A stretch of DNA of 31,095 nt from Lachnospiraceae bacterium (GTDB lineage: Bacteria; Bacillota; Clostridia; Lachnospirales; Lachnospiraceae), in assembly GCA_009774245.1 (NCBI GenBank), contig VSNM01000066.1, positions 1-31,095 on the forward strand, read 5' to 3'. The notes under the pieces are model-generated. The model did no database searches. It was not told the DNA's origin and was given only the letters and a program-made list of their open reading frames with translations. Numbering within the stretch: the first letter of the stretch is position 1; every line of letters begins with the position of its first letter. Made by a program: the position numbers and the translations under genes. Below, one piece after another: positions 15,984 through 23,599 of this stretch.

Positions 15984-16051
15984 CATTTCGCGGCAGCAGA
16001 TCAGCATTTTACGGCAATGAAATTGTTCTGGTATTCTGGTCAGGTTATAAT
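15984..16051 (+). promoter_or_regulatory. promoter C: paired CATTT..GCA repeats, TTGTTC-17-TATAAT
   Basis: CATTTCGCGGCA (15984-15995) and CATTTTACGGCAA (16005-16017) start 21 bp apart. TTGTTC lies at 16023-16028 and TATAAT at 16046-16051. It matches promoter B almost base for base, including GAAATG right after the -10. It drives the LytTR regulator and kinase, implying positive autoregulation. Confidence 0.8.
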
Positions 16052-16088
16052 GAAATGTCTGCCTATGAAATGACGAGGAGGTGGTGCA

Positions 16089-16793
16089 TTGATCCATATT
16101 GCAATCTGTGATGATGAAAAACATATGTCTGATCATATAAGGGCTTTTGTCTCTGATTTTTTTCGCAGAAAGAATAGTGAGATCTGTATTCGGACATTTT
16201 CAAGCGGCGAGGAGCTGTTAAGCAGCGACGGGCAGATCGACATCCTGTTTCTGGATATCCAGATGAAGGGTATGGACGGCATGGAAACGGCAAAGAAACT
16301 GAGGGCAGATCAGTTCCGGGGCTTCCTGATTTTTATCACGGTACTGAAAGAGATGGTATTTCAATCCTTTGAGGTGCAGGCCTACGATTATCTGGTCAAG
16401 CCGGTGGAGAAAACACAGTTTGAGAAAACGATGGAGCGCCTTTACGCTTCTATGTGCAGCGTGGGGGAGTACAGCCTGCTGGTACAAAGGGGATATGAGG
16501 GGCGCATTATTTCAAAGGATGAGATTGTATTTTGTGAGGTTATAGACCGGAAAATATATCTGAACCTGGCTTCCGGCGAGATTCTTGATTATTATGAACG
16601 GATTGAAAATCTGGAAGCGAACCTGGGCGTCAATTTTTTCCGGTGCCACAGGAGTTACCTCATTAACCTGAAACATTTAAAAGGTTATAAAAACGGGACC
16701 GCCTATATGGATAACGGCAAAGAGGTTCCTGTATCGCGGCTGCGGAGCAAGGAGTTTTCCGGTGTTGTTCTGCAGTATATGAAAAATATGTAA
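16089..16793 (+). CDS. LytTR-family response regulator (AgrA/ComE-like)
   Basis: The 234-residue product has a receiver domain with D8/D9/E10, phosphoacceptor D56 (FLDIQMKGMDG), T84 and K104 (VKPVEKTQF), then a LytTR DNA-binding domain. The domain shows EIVFCEVIDRKIYLNL and the signature FFRCHRSYLINLKHL (183-197), ending YMDNGKEVPVSRLRSKEF. LytTR proteins bind pairs of short direct repeats about 21-22 bp apart upstream of weak -35 elements, exactly what precedes this gene, the CPBP gene and the lipoprotein operon. The start is TTG at 16089, set by AGGAGGTGG about 8 bases upstream; the nearby GTGs are in other frames. The weak start codon may limit its level. The kinase follows 11 bases later. 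Confidence 0.93.
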   Translation: MIHIAICDDEKHMSDHIRAFVSDFFRRKNSEICIRTFSSGEELLSSDGQIDILFLDIQMKGMDGMETAKKLRADQFRGFLIFITVLKEMVFQSFEVQAYDYLVKPVEKTQFEKTMERLYASMCSVGEYSLLVQRGYEGRIISKDEIVFCEVIDRKIYLNLASGEILDYYERIENLEANLGVNFFRCHRSYLINLKHLKGYKNGTAYMDNGKEVPVSRLRSKEFSGVVLQYMKNM

Positions 16794-16804
16794 AAGGTTT
16801 TTGT

Positions 16805-18124
16805 ATGGATTTAGATTTTTTTAATATATATATCATGGGCATCATAGATACGTCCTTACAGTTTTATTTTCTGGTCAAAACCCTGAAAAAGAATATATCG
16901 CCTTTTTATTATTTTCTGTTTGCAGTATGTGCGGTGATTGTCAGTGATTTTCTTTCGATCAGAACGATCATTGGATTTATGGCGTTTGTCCTTCTGCTTA
17001 CGGCATATGGGACTTTTGTCTGCCATGCAGATTTTAAGTCGTCCCTTTTATACGCGGCTTTGGCAACGGAAATCATGCTGCTCTGCGGCGGAATCGTGAA
17101 TTCGCTGATGACCATTTCATTTCCATGGATGCCCGATTTTTTTCATGAGGCGGGCAATATTGCGGCCATGCTGATCTGCGAGGCGGCGGCACTGGCTCTG
17201 TCCGGTTTTTGTTATTATATCGTGTACCGTTATTTTTCCCGGGATGTCCTTTATCCCATAGATAATGCTGATACTACAATGGGAATGCAGCAGATGTTTC
17301 TGATTTTTATTCCGCTGCTGATGATATTTATTACGAGCACCTATATCAGTGCAGTTGAACTTGACTTTCAGTTTGAGCTCCTGGCGGACAAAGGGCCTGC
17401 GGAACATATTTTCAATCATGGACAGATGACTGCCATGTATTTTCTGGGGCTTTTAAGTCTGTTCTGCAGTCTGTTTTCCTATAAGAAACTGCAGCAGAGT
17501 TTCCGCCTCAGCACAGAGATATCACTGCTGGAGCAGGAGGAACATTCCCTGAACCAGTATGTGGAGGAGGCAAAGACGCGTTACGATGAAACAAAGTCGT
17601 TCCGCCATGATATCAGGAACCACATCGCAGTAGTAAAAAAGCTGCTGCAGAGCGGGAAGCTGGAGGAGGCGGTCAGCTATATTGAGGATATGGACGATAT
17701 GGCGGAAAAAATGTCATTTCCCTGCAGTACCAACAATCCTGTAGTGGATATTCTGGCAGGAAACAAGCTGGGGATTGCCAAAAGCATGGGAATAGATGTG
17801 GGCTGTTCCCTTCTTTTGCCATATCCTTGTGGAATCAGGGACATTGATATCTGCATTATCCTGTCGAATGTGTTGGACAATGCCATACAGGCATGTAAAA
17901 ATATGGGCACAGGAGCGGAAAGATATATCCATGTGTCCGGGCGCATCCAGGGGGATTTTCTTATGATGGAAACCCGGAACAGCTTTTGTGGGAAAGGCGC
18001 GTTCAAACCCGGAACAGGTCTGTCAAATGTGAGAAAGGTGGCGGAGAAATATAGCGGCGCCATGAGCATAGAGACACAGGAAAATGTATTTGTCCTCCAT
18101 GTGATGCTGATCATTCCACAGTAA
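16805..18124 (+). CDS. GHKL sensor histidine kinase (AgrC/ComD-like)
   Basis: The 439-residue kinase has a polytopic N-terminal sensor of about six or seven helices (residues 8-225), then a coiled-coil linker (STEISLLEQEEHSLNQYVEE). The phosphoacceptor is H268 in FRHDIRNHIAVVKKLL. The GHKL ATPase domain shows the N-box LSNVLDNAIQAC (N355, N359) and the G-box GTGLSNVRKV (403-412). This is the architecture of receptors for secreted peptides (AgrC, ComD, BlpH). It is paired with the LytTR regulator just upstream. No AgrB- or AgrD-like gene is in the window, so the signal may come from elsewhere or be an environmental peptide. The ribosome site is weak (AAAGG), suggesting coupling to the upstream gene. 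Confidence 0.92.
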   Translation: MDLDFFNIYIMGIIDTSLQFYFLVKTLKKNISPFYYFLFAVCAVIVSDFLSIRTIIGFMAFVLLLTAYGTFVCHADFKSSLLYAALATEIMLLCGGIVNSLMTISFPWMPDFFHEAGNIAAMLICEAAALALSGFCYYIVYRYFSRDVLYPIDNADTTMGMQQMFLIFIPLLMIFITSTYISAVELDFQFELLADKGPAEHIFNHGQMTAMYFLGLLSLFCSLFSYKKLQQSFRLSTEISLLEQEEHSLNQYVEEAKTRYDETKSFRHDIRNHIAVVKKLLQSGKLEEAVSYIEDMDDMAEKMSFPCSTNNPVVDILAGNKLGIAKSMGIDVGCSLLLPYPCGIRDIDICIILSNVLDNAIQACKNMGTGAERYIHVSGRIQGDFLMMETRNSFCGKGAFKPGTGLSNVRKVAEKYSGAMSIETQENVFVLHVMLIIPQ

Positions 18125-18195
18125 AAGCTTCACTTGCGCCTTTGGTGAAAAACTGTTAAAATTTTATTAAAACGACTAATTCGATTCTCGCAGGG

Positions 18196-18260
18196 AACGC
18201 TGAAAAAGGTTGTAAATTCAAAACTTTTGGACTTACAGCTTTTTTGCGTTTCTGTTTTTT
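18196..18260 (+). terminator. imperfect hairpin plus T tract, candidate terminator
   Basis: The segment from AACGC at 18196 to GCGTT at 18250 forms a long imperfect stem. Matching outer blocks AACGC/GCGTT and GAAAAAG/CTTTTTT and inner blocks TTGTAA/TTACAG surround a loop of about 17 bases. TCTGTTTTTTG follows. It lies 70 bases after the kinase stop and closes the island. Confidence 0.45.
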
Positions 18261-18510
18261 GTATGTATTTGTATATATGGAAACGGATTTGTAGGCACAC
18301 TCACATGAAACTCTGGGTTTTACACTATTTTCTAACAATCGCAAGGGCCAGGGTGGCGGTTTATAGAGCATGTGTAATCATACCGGGCAGGTGATATTTA
18401 TTAAATTTTGGTAAAATTAATAATATACAAATGGAAGCGCAGGGTGTAAAATGGAAGCGATGACAATTATGCAAAATGGGATGAACAAAATAGGATAAGG
18501 GAGTAGCAAA
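18261..18510 (+). other. leader region of trmB with ATGGAAGCG direct repeat
   Basis: No gene is visible. AAATGGAAGCG occurs at 18429-18439 and 18449-18459, a 20-bp period, and a partial third AAAATGGG lies at 18473-18480. An AT-rich stretch with TAATAT (18421-18426) could be a -10 element, but the -35 is not clear. Two very short frames start at the repeats; neither is convincing as a peptide. Confidence 0.4.
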
Positions 18511-19149
18511 GTGAGACTTAGGAATGTAACCGGTTCGCGGGAGATGATCGAGGAGAGTCGTTTTGTGGTGCATGAGCCTGCCGCCTGGAAGGGGAAGTGG
18601 GGCGATGTGTTTGGAAACGATGGTCCGATTCACATTGAGATCGGTATGGGAAAGGGACGTTTTCTGATGAATCTGGCCGCGGCAAATCCGGATATCAATT
18701 ATATAGGAATCGAGAAGTATTCGACAGTGCTTCTGCGCGCGGTGCAGAAGATGGAGGCGCAGGAGCTGTCCAATGTGCGTCTGATTCGCATGGAGGCTGA
18801 GGAGATCTGCGAGGTGTTTGATAAGGGGGAGGTCGCGAAGATCTATCTGAATTTTTCCGATCCGTGGCCGAAGGACAGACATGCCAAGAGGCGGCTTCCA
18901 TCACGGCAGTTTCTGGCGCGGTATCACGAGATTCTGGCGGCGGACGGGCGGATTGAGTTCAAGACAGACAATGCGCAGCTGTTTGACTTTGCGCTGGAGG
19001 AGATTGCGCCTGCGGGGTGGAAGCTTGAGGCGATGACCAGGGACCTGCATCATGACGAGAGGATGCTTGTGGGAAACGTTATGACGGAATACGAGGAACG
19101 ATTTTCGTCTATGGGAAATCCGATCTGCAAATATATTATCTATCGGTGA
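18511..19149 (+). CDS. trmB: tRNA (guanine-46-N7)-methyltransferase
   Basis: The 212-residue SAM-dependent enzyme makes m7G46 in the variable loop of tRNA. It shows the SAM-binding motif HIEIGMGKGRF (41-51), YIGIEKY with its acidic residue, the family signature FSDPWPKDRHAKRRL (115-129), and an ending TEYEERFSSMGNPICKY. Length is normal for bacterial TrmB. The start is GTG at 18511, preceded by AAGGGAG. It lies 37 bases before mrpE and may head the same transcript. From here to 30.4 kb the sequence is GC-richer and free of lesions. Confidence 0.95.
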   Translation: MRLRNVTGSREMIEESRFVVHEPAAWKGKWGDVFGNDGPIHIEIGMGKGRFLMNLAAANPDINYIGIEKYSTVLLRAVQKMEAQELSNVRLIRMEAEEICEVFDKGEVAKIYLNFSDPWPKDRHAKRRLPSRQFLARYHEILAADGRIEFKTDNAQLFDFALEEIAPAGWKLEAMTRDLHHDERMLVGNVMTEYEERFSSMGNPICKYIIYR

Positions 19150-19186
19150 GAGCGCAGGAGGTTTTGGAAAAAGGAGGTTTTGGGAG

Positions 19187-19663
19187 ATGTATGTCATCTT
19201 TTTTCTGTTGTGGATAATCTTTAACGGGCGCGTTACGACGGAGATCGTACTCTTCGGGCTGGTGATCGCCGCGGCGCTATATTGGTTTATCTGCAAATTT
19301 ATGGACTTTAGTCCCAGGCGGGAGCTGGGATATCTGAGAAGGACTGGTTATCTGTTACAATATCTGTATCATCTGATCAAAGAAATTATCATGGCAAATT
19401 TTGCGACAATGCGGCTGATCTGTTCTGCGGGCAGGGTTGTGGAGCCGGCGCTGATAGAGTTTGAGACACATTTTAAGAGTGACACTTCGCGGTTTCTGCT
19501 GGCTAACTCGATCACACTCACACCCGGGACGATCACGGTCGCGATCGAGGGGGACAAGTTTATCGTACACTGTCTCGATAAGACGCTGGCGGAGGGGATT
19601 GAGTCCTCTGTTTTCGTGAAGCTTCTGGAGAAGCTTGAAATGGATAATAAAGGTGAAAATTAG
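19187..19663 (+). CDS. mrpE: Na+/H+ antiporter subunit MrpE/MnhE
   Basis: The 158-residue membrane subunit has two N-terminal helices (residues 2-35), a polar linker, then a helical hairpin and a soluble C-terminal domain. The family motif SRFLLANSITLTPGTITVAIEG (near residue 100) is clear. MrpE equals MbhA in archaeal membrane hydrogenases and assembles with F and G at the edge of the antiporter complex. Its AGGAGG lies about 10 bases upstream. It is the first antiporter gene of the cluster, giving the order E-F-G-D-B-C-D seen in Mbh-type operons rather than the A-to-G order of Bacillus Mrp. Confidence 0.93.
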   Translation: MYVIFFLLWIIFNGRVTTEIVLFGLVIAAALYWFICKFMDFSPRRELGYLRRTGYLLQYLYHLIKEIIMANFATMRLICSAGRVVEPALIEFETHFKSDTSRFLLANSITLTPGTITVAIEGDKFIVHCLDKTLAEGIESSVFVKLLEKLEMDNKGEN

Positions 19664-19687
19664 GATGAAGATGAAGGAGGGTTCGAT

Positions 19688-20041
19688 ATGCACAGTGGAA
19701 ATATCGCGCTGGAGGCAGCGTTTGAGATTATTATGACCATCTTTCCGGTGATACTGGCGGTCATGGTGCTGATGTGTCTGATTCGCGCGATCAAGGGCCC
19801 GCGGATTGCGGACCGCATCGTGGCGATCAATATGATGGGAACGATGACGATGGTCATTATCGCTATTCTGGCAGTGAAGATGGATGAGGGCTATCTCGTG
19901 GATATCTGCATCATCTATGCCATGATCTCCTTCCTGGCAGTGACACTGTTGACGAAGGTGTATATGGGGGTGTATGCCGAACGCAGCGCAGAGTGCAAAA
20001 AGAAGGAGGAGAAGGACCATGACAGTGCTACTGTGGATTAG
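19688..20041 (+). CDS. mrpF: Na+/H+ antiporter subunit MrpF/MnhF
   Basis: The 117-residue protein has three membrane helices, with family motif RAIKGPRIADRIVAINMMGT (about residues 33-52) and DICIIYAMISFLAV in the third helix. The acidic/polar residues in IADRI and in the last helix are the conserved ones of this subunit, proposed to take part in the ion path. AAGGAGG lies upstream. Its charged C-terminus overlaps the start of mrpG by 23 bases. Confidence 0.93.
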   Translation: MHSGNIALEAAFEIIMTIFPVILAVMVLMCLIRAIKGPRIADRIVAINMMGTMTMVIIAILAVKMDEGYLVDICIIYAMISFLAVTLLTKVYMGVYAERSAECKKKEEKDHDSATVD

Positions 20042-20381
20042 GTTTATCGTGGGGATTGCGTTGATTCTGTGCGGAATCATCGTGTTTGGTATCGAACTGT
20101 TTGGTGTGTTTCAATTTCATTATGTGCTGAACAGGATGCACGCGGCTGCGATGGGGGATACGCTGGGAATCGCCCTGAGTATGCTGGGGCTGATCATTTT
20201 GTGCGGACTGAATTTTACTTCACTGAAAATGGTTCTGGTCGTTGTATTTCTGTGGTTTGCCTCCCCGGTGGCGTCCCATATGCTGTCGCGCTTTGAAGTG
20301 GCGACCAATGAGGAGCTTTCCAGAGAGTGCGATATGAGCGGGATGAAGCAGTCTGCAGACGATACGGATTTGCAGGGCTGA
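20019..20381 (+). CDS. mrpG: Na+/H+ antiporter subunit MrpG/MnhG
   Basis: The 120-residue protein has three membrane helices. The PhaG_MnhG_YufB pattern is seen in LFGVFQFHYVLNRMHAAAMGDTLG (written in short: FHYVLNRMHAA and GDTLG), followed by MLGLIIL and a last helix ending FLWFASPVASHML. The ATG at 20019 has AGGAGGAGAAGG upstream and lies inside the end of mrpF. A longer open frame back to 19974 would overlap further and adds only basic residues. Confidence 0.92.
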   Translation: MTVLLWIRFIVGIALILCGIIVFGIELFGVFQFHYVLNRMHAAAMGDTLGIALSMLGLIILCGLNFTSLKMVLVVVFLWFASPVASHMLSRFEVATNEELSRECDMSGMKQSADDTDLQG

Positions 20382-20402
20382 TCGAAGATTGGAGGTTTGC
20401 AT

Positions 20403-20708
20403 ATGGAAGTATTTCAGATTGTGTTATTTCTTTTCCTGATCGTGTGTGCGATATCAGTGACTTTTTCCAAAAATCTGCTCAACTCGATCATTATCTTTAT
20501 GTCCTACAGCCTGATCATGTCCATCATATGGATTCTGCTGGAGTCGCCTGATCTGGCCATCACGGAAGCTGCGGTCGGGGCCGGCATCACGAGTATTTTA
20601 TTTTTTGTCACGCTCAAGAAGATTCACGCGATCATCGCGCTGGATGAGGACAAGGTGGACAAGCATTCGCGCAGGAATACATCAGATAAAAAGGGGGGAA
20701 CAAAATGA
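20403..20708 (+). CDS. DUF4040/MbhD-like antiporter subunit
   Basis: The 101-residue membrane protein has three helices. FSKNLLNSIIIFMSYSLIMS and ESPDLAITEAAVGAGITSILF are the signature of the DUF4040 domain, which in Bacillus Mrp is the C-terminal part of MrpA and in Mbh is the separate MbhD; it resembles part of NuoJ. The conserved acidic residues (E in ESPDLAITEAAVG) sit in a membrane helix. The ATG at 20403 has GGAGG 8 bases upstream. Its last codons overlap the next start (ATGA). This split form marks the cluster as Mbh-like. Confidence 0.85.
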   Translation: MEVFQIVLFLFLIVCAISVTFSKNLLNSIIIFMSYSLIMSIIWILLESPDLAITEAAVGAGITSILFFVTLKKIHAIIALDEDKVDKHSRRNTSDKKGGTK

Positions 20709-21667
20709 GTCGTCTATTATCAGAGGAGGAATACCGGAAAACCAGGGCGTTTAAGATCAGGCGCTGGTATCGCGGCGAGAAGGATCCTTATATCGGCAGG
20801 GTGGAGCTAAAGCCGCAGAAGCCCTTTGCTGAAGATGTCAACACGATGAAGCAGAGGATTCATGACGAGGCGATCCTCAAGAGAAATATTTATGATATCG
20901 AGCACAACAAAAAGCTTCAGATTTTCTCGAAGTGTTATCGTGTGATCTCGATCGTCTTTGTGTTTACGCTGATTGCGATGCTGCTCTACGTGGTATCATA
21001 TCTGCCGCCGGTGGGAAACGCGGCAAATCCGGACAACAATGAGGTGGCGACGAAGTACATTGAGGATGGGATGAAGGATACCGGAGCGGTCAATATCGTC
21101 ACGGGTATGATTCTGGATTACCGTGCCTTTGACACGCTCGGAGAGTCGAATGTGCTGTTTATCGCCACATGTACGGTGTTGATTCTGCTGCGCGTCGACA
21201 ACCGTTCGAAGAAGAAGGAGGAGGAGGAGAATGACCGCCTCTATGAGCCGAAAAATGATATTATTCTGCAGAAGGTGGCGTTTTTCCTTGTGCCGATGAT
21301 CATTATCTTTGGAATCTATGTCATTTTGAACGGACATCTGTCCCCGGGCGGTGGTTTTTCCGGCGGCGCGATCATTGGTTCAGGACTGATTCTGTATGTC
21401 AATGCCTTTGGATTTAAGAAAATCGAGCGGTTTTTCACACAGAAGACTTACAAGTGGATTTGCTTTGTGGCGCTCTTATTTTACTGTCTGGCAAAGACGT
21501 ATTCGTTCTACTGCGGCGCACATCATCTGGAGACAGGGATTCCGCTTGGCACACCGGGCGATATCCTGAGCTCGGGGCTGATCTTACCGCTGAATATTTG
21601 TGTCGGTCTGGTGGTTGCATGTACAATGTATGCGTTCTATGCAATGTTCCGCAAGGGTGGATTTTAG
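20705..21667 (+). CDS. mrpB: fused MbhE + MrpB/MnhB antiporter subunit
   Basis: The 320-residue protein has an unusual 75-residue charged cytosolic extension before the first helix (about 77-98). An MbhE-like block follows (DTGAVNIVTGMILDYRAFDT, 125-144) and a helix, then the MnhB domain: helix at 190-208, NGHLSPGGGFSGGAI (209-223), and YSFYCGAHHLETGIPLGTPG before the final helix. In Bacillus the MbhE part is the end of MrpA; here it is joined to MrpB. The start overlaps the preceding stop by 4 bases. A charged linker (RSKKKEEEEND) joins the two parts. The function of the N-terminal extension is unknown. Confidence 0.88.
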   Translation: MSRLLSEEEYRKTRAFKIRRWYRGEKDPYIGRVELKPQKPFAEDVNTMKQRIHDEAILKRNIYDIEHNKKLQIFSKCYRVISIVFVFTLIAMLLYVVSYLPPVGNAANPDNNEVATKYIEDGMKDTGAVNIVTGMILDYRAFDTLGESNVLFIATCTVLILLRVDNRSKKKEEEENDRLYEPKNDIILQKVAFFLVPMIIIFGIYVILNGHLSPGGGFSGGAIIGSGLILYVNAFGFKKIERFFTQKTYKWICFVALLFYCLAKTYSFYCGAHHLETGIPLGTPGDILSSGLILPLNICVGLVVACTMYAFYAMFRKGGF

Positions 21668-21685
21668 TAAAAGGGGGTTAGATAG

Positions 21686-22060
21686 ATGGGTGGAAATTTG
21701 CTCGCGAATTATGGGGAGGCGGTTGCTATGATCCTGTTTGGCATCGGGTTCTCAAATTTGCTTTTGCAGAAAAATCTGATCAAGAAAATCATCGGTCTGA
21801 ATATTATGGACACGGCGACATATCTCTTTCTCGCGGAGAAAGGGTTTATCGCGGGGAGGATGGCGCCGATCGTGGTGGACGATATCACGAGCGTGGAGGC
21901 GTACATCAATCCGGTGCCGAGCGGACTTGTGCTGACCGGCATCGTGGTGTCCGTATCTGTGACGGCGCTGATGCTCTCGCTCACAATCCGGCTCTACAGA
22001 AGGTATCATACACTGGATATGGATGAGATCTCCACCATATTGAAAAAGGAGGATCAGTGA
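21686..22060 (+). CDS. mrpC: Na+/H+ antiporter subunit MrpC/MnhC (NuoK-like)
   Basis: The 124-residue protein has three helices, like NuoK. NLIKKIIGLNIMDTATYLFL is the family core (residues 29-48). PVPSGLVLTGIVVSVSVTALMLSL forms the third helix with the usual LVLTGIVV. The region between carries DDITSVEAYINP. AAGGGGG lies upstream. The stop overlaps the next start (TGATG). Confidence 0.93.
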   Translation: MGGNLLANYGEAVAMILFGIGFSNLLLQKNLIKKIIGLNIMDTATYLFLAEKGFIAGRMAPIVVDDITSVEAYINPVPSGLVLTGIVVSVSVTALMLSLTIRLYRRYHTLDMDEISTILKKEDQ

Positions 22061-23577
22061 TGGACTTTATACGGAATTTTCCCTTTTTCAGTATTTTATT
22101 GTCACTTGGCTCGGGTGTATTGACGTCCATCATGAATAAGGAAATCGCGCGTCTGTGGAATACGTTTATCCTCGTGGCGATCACAGTGATGTCGGCTGTA
22201 CTTTTTGTGTATATGCTCGGTGTCGGTGAGCCGTATACGTTTATGATGGGACATTTTCCGGCGCCGTGGGGAAATGAGATCAGGGCGGGTGTGCTCGAGG
22301 CTGGTATGGCGCTTTTTTTCTGTCTGATTATGTTATTTTCATTGAAGGGCGGACAGGAGCATATTGACGCGGAGATCGAGGAGACGAAGGTTAATTTGTA
22401 CTATATCATGATCAATCTGTTGTTGAGTTCGCTGCTGGCGCTGATCTACACCAACGACCTTTTCACGGCATATGTGTTCGTGGAGATCAACACCATCAGC
22501 GCGTGCGGCCTGATCATGATCACGCAGAGCGGGCGGACGATCGAGGCGGCGACGCGTTATATGATCATGGCTTCCCTCGGCTCTGGTCTGCTGCTGATGG
22601 GACTCTGCATTTTGTATGATATCACGGGGCATCTGTTGATGAGCAATATCAAAGAGAGCGTCGCGTATGTCTATGCGCAGGGAGTCTACAATGTTCCGCT
22701 GATCGCCTCGATCGTAATGGTAGTCGTCGGTCTCGCCATCAAGAGTGCGCTCTATCCGTTTCACACATGGCTGCCGGACGCGTATGGCTACTCAACGGCA
22801 TCGAGTGCGGCAATTCTGTCAAGTCTGGTGTCGAAAGGATATATATTTCTGCTGATCAAGATCTTTTTCCGCGTGGTTGGTTTTGAGATCATCGTTGACT
22901 CAAAGATTGTCAATGTTTTGTTTGTGTTTGGGCTTCTGGGCATGATCATGGGCTCTGTCAATGCGATTCTGGAGGATGATATCCGCCGTATGATCGCCTT
23001 CTCTTCGGTGGCGCAGATCGGATACATCTATATGGGACTGGGACTGGGAACGACGATGGGAATTGTGGCGAGCATCTTTCACATTTTGTCACATGCTTCC
23101 ACGAAATCACTCTTGTTTATCGCAGGCGTAGGACTTAGTGATGCGTCGGGCGGGAGCAGGAAGTTTAATGATCTGACGGGCAGTGGGTTCCGCAATCCGG
23201 CGGCTGGCGCCGCGTTCACGATTGGCGCCTGTTCCATGGTGGGCATTCCGCTGTTCTCCGGATTTATCAGCAAGGTGCAGTTTGCGGAGGCGGCAGTGCA
23301 GAACAGTCTCGCAAAGATGCTCCCGACACTGATCTGTCTGGCGATCAGCACGGTGCTCAACGCCATTTATTTTATGAAGACAGTGATTCGCCTGTATACG
23401 CCAAAGAGCAAATCGACAGCGAAGACACAGGCCGGCGAGGCGGCGGTCATCGGCCTGAAGGAGCATCCGCTGTACAATGTCGCGCTGCTGTGCATGGTCA
23501 TCCTGAATGTGATACTGGGCTGCTGCTCCCAGCCGATTGTCGACTGGATCACGAGCGGTCTTGCTATGTTTGGATAA
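22060..23577 (+). CDS. mrpD: proton-channel antiporter subunit 1 (MrpD/MbhH, NuoN/M-like)
   Basis: The 505-residue proton_antipo_M protein has about 14 helices. Key residues of the half-channels are present: E142 in the fifth-helix segment YVFVEINTISACG, and K228 and H235 in GLAIKSALYPFHTWLPDAYG. IRRMIAFSSVAQIGYIYMGLG and FHILSHASTKSLLFIAGVG follow. This is the standard MrpD position, straight after MrpC. In complex I and Mrp, these Glu/Lys/His lines carry protons through each subunit. The ATG at 22060 is chosen since it overlaps the mrpC stop. It is the first of four such subunits in a row. Confidence 0.93.
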   Translation: MDFIRNFPFFSILLSLGSGVLTSIMNKEIARLWNTFILVAITVMSAVLFVYMLGVGEPYTFMMGHFPAPWGNEIRAGVLEAGMALFFCLIMLFSLKGGQEHIDAEIEETKVNLYYIMINLLLSSLLALIYTNDLFTAYVFVEINTISACGLIMITQSGRTIEAATRYMIMASLGSGLLLMGLCILYDITGHLLMSNIKESVAYVYAQGVYNVPLIASIVMVVVGLAIKSALYPFHTWLPDAYGYSTASSAAILSSLVSKGYIFLLIKIFFRVVGFEIIVDSKIVNVLFVFGLLGMIMGSVNAILEDDIRRMIAFSSVAQIGYIYMGLGLGTTMGIVASIFHILSHASTKSLLFIAGVGLSDASGGSRKFNDLTGSGFRNPAAGAAFTIGACSMVGIPLFSGFISKVQFAEAAVQNSLAKMLPTLICLAISTVLNAIYFMKTVIRLYTPKSKSTAKTQAGEAAVIGLKEHPLYNVALLCMVILNVILGCCSQPIVDWITSGLAMFG

Positions 23578-23599
23578 GATGGGAATGGAGGATTTGTAG

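Noticed and set aside
15843..16088. Possible pheromone precursor gene between CPBP and LytTR genes
   Set aside because: No start with ribosome site and no AgrD- or double-glycine-like peptide on either strand.
18176..18200. ATTCGATTCTCGC resembling a tRNA T-arm
   Set aside because: No matching acceptor, D-arm or anticodon stem could be found around it.
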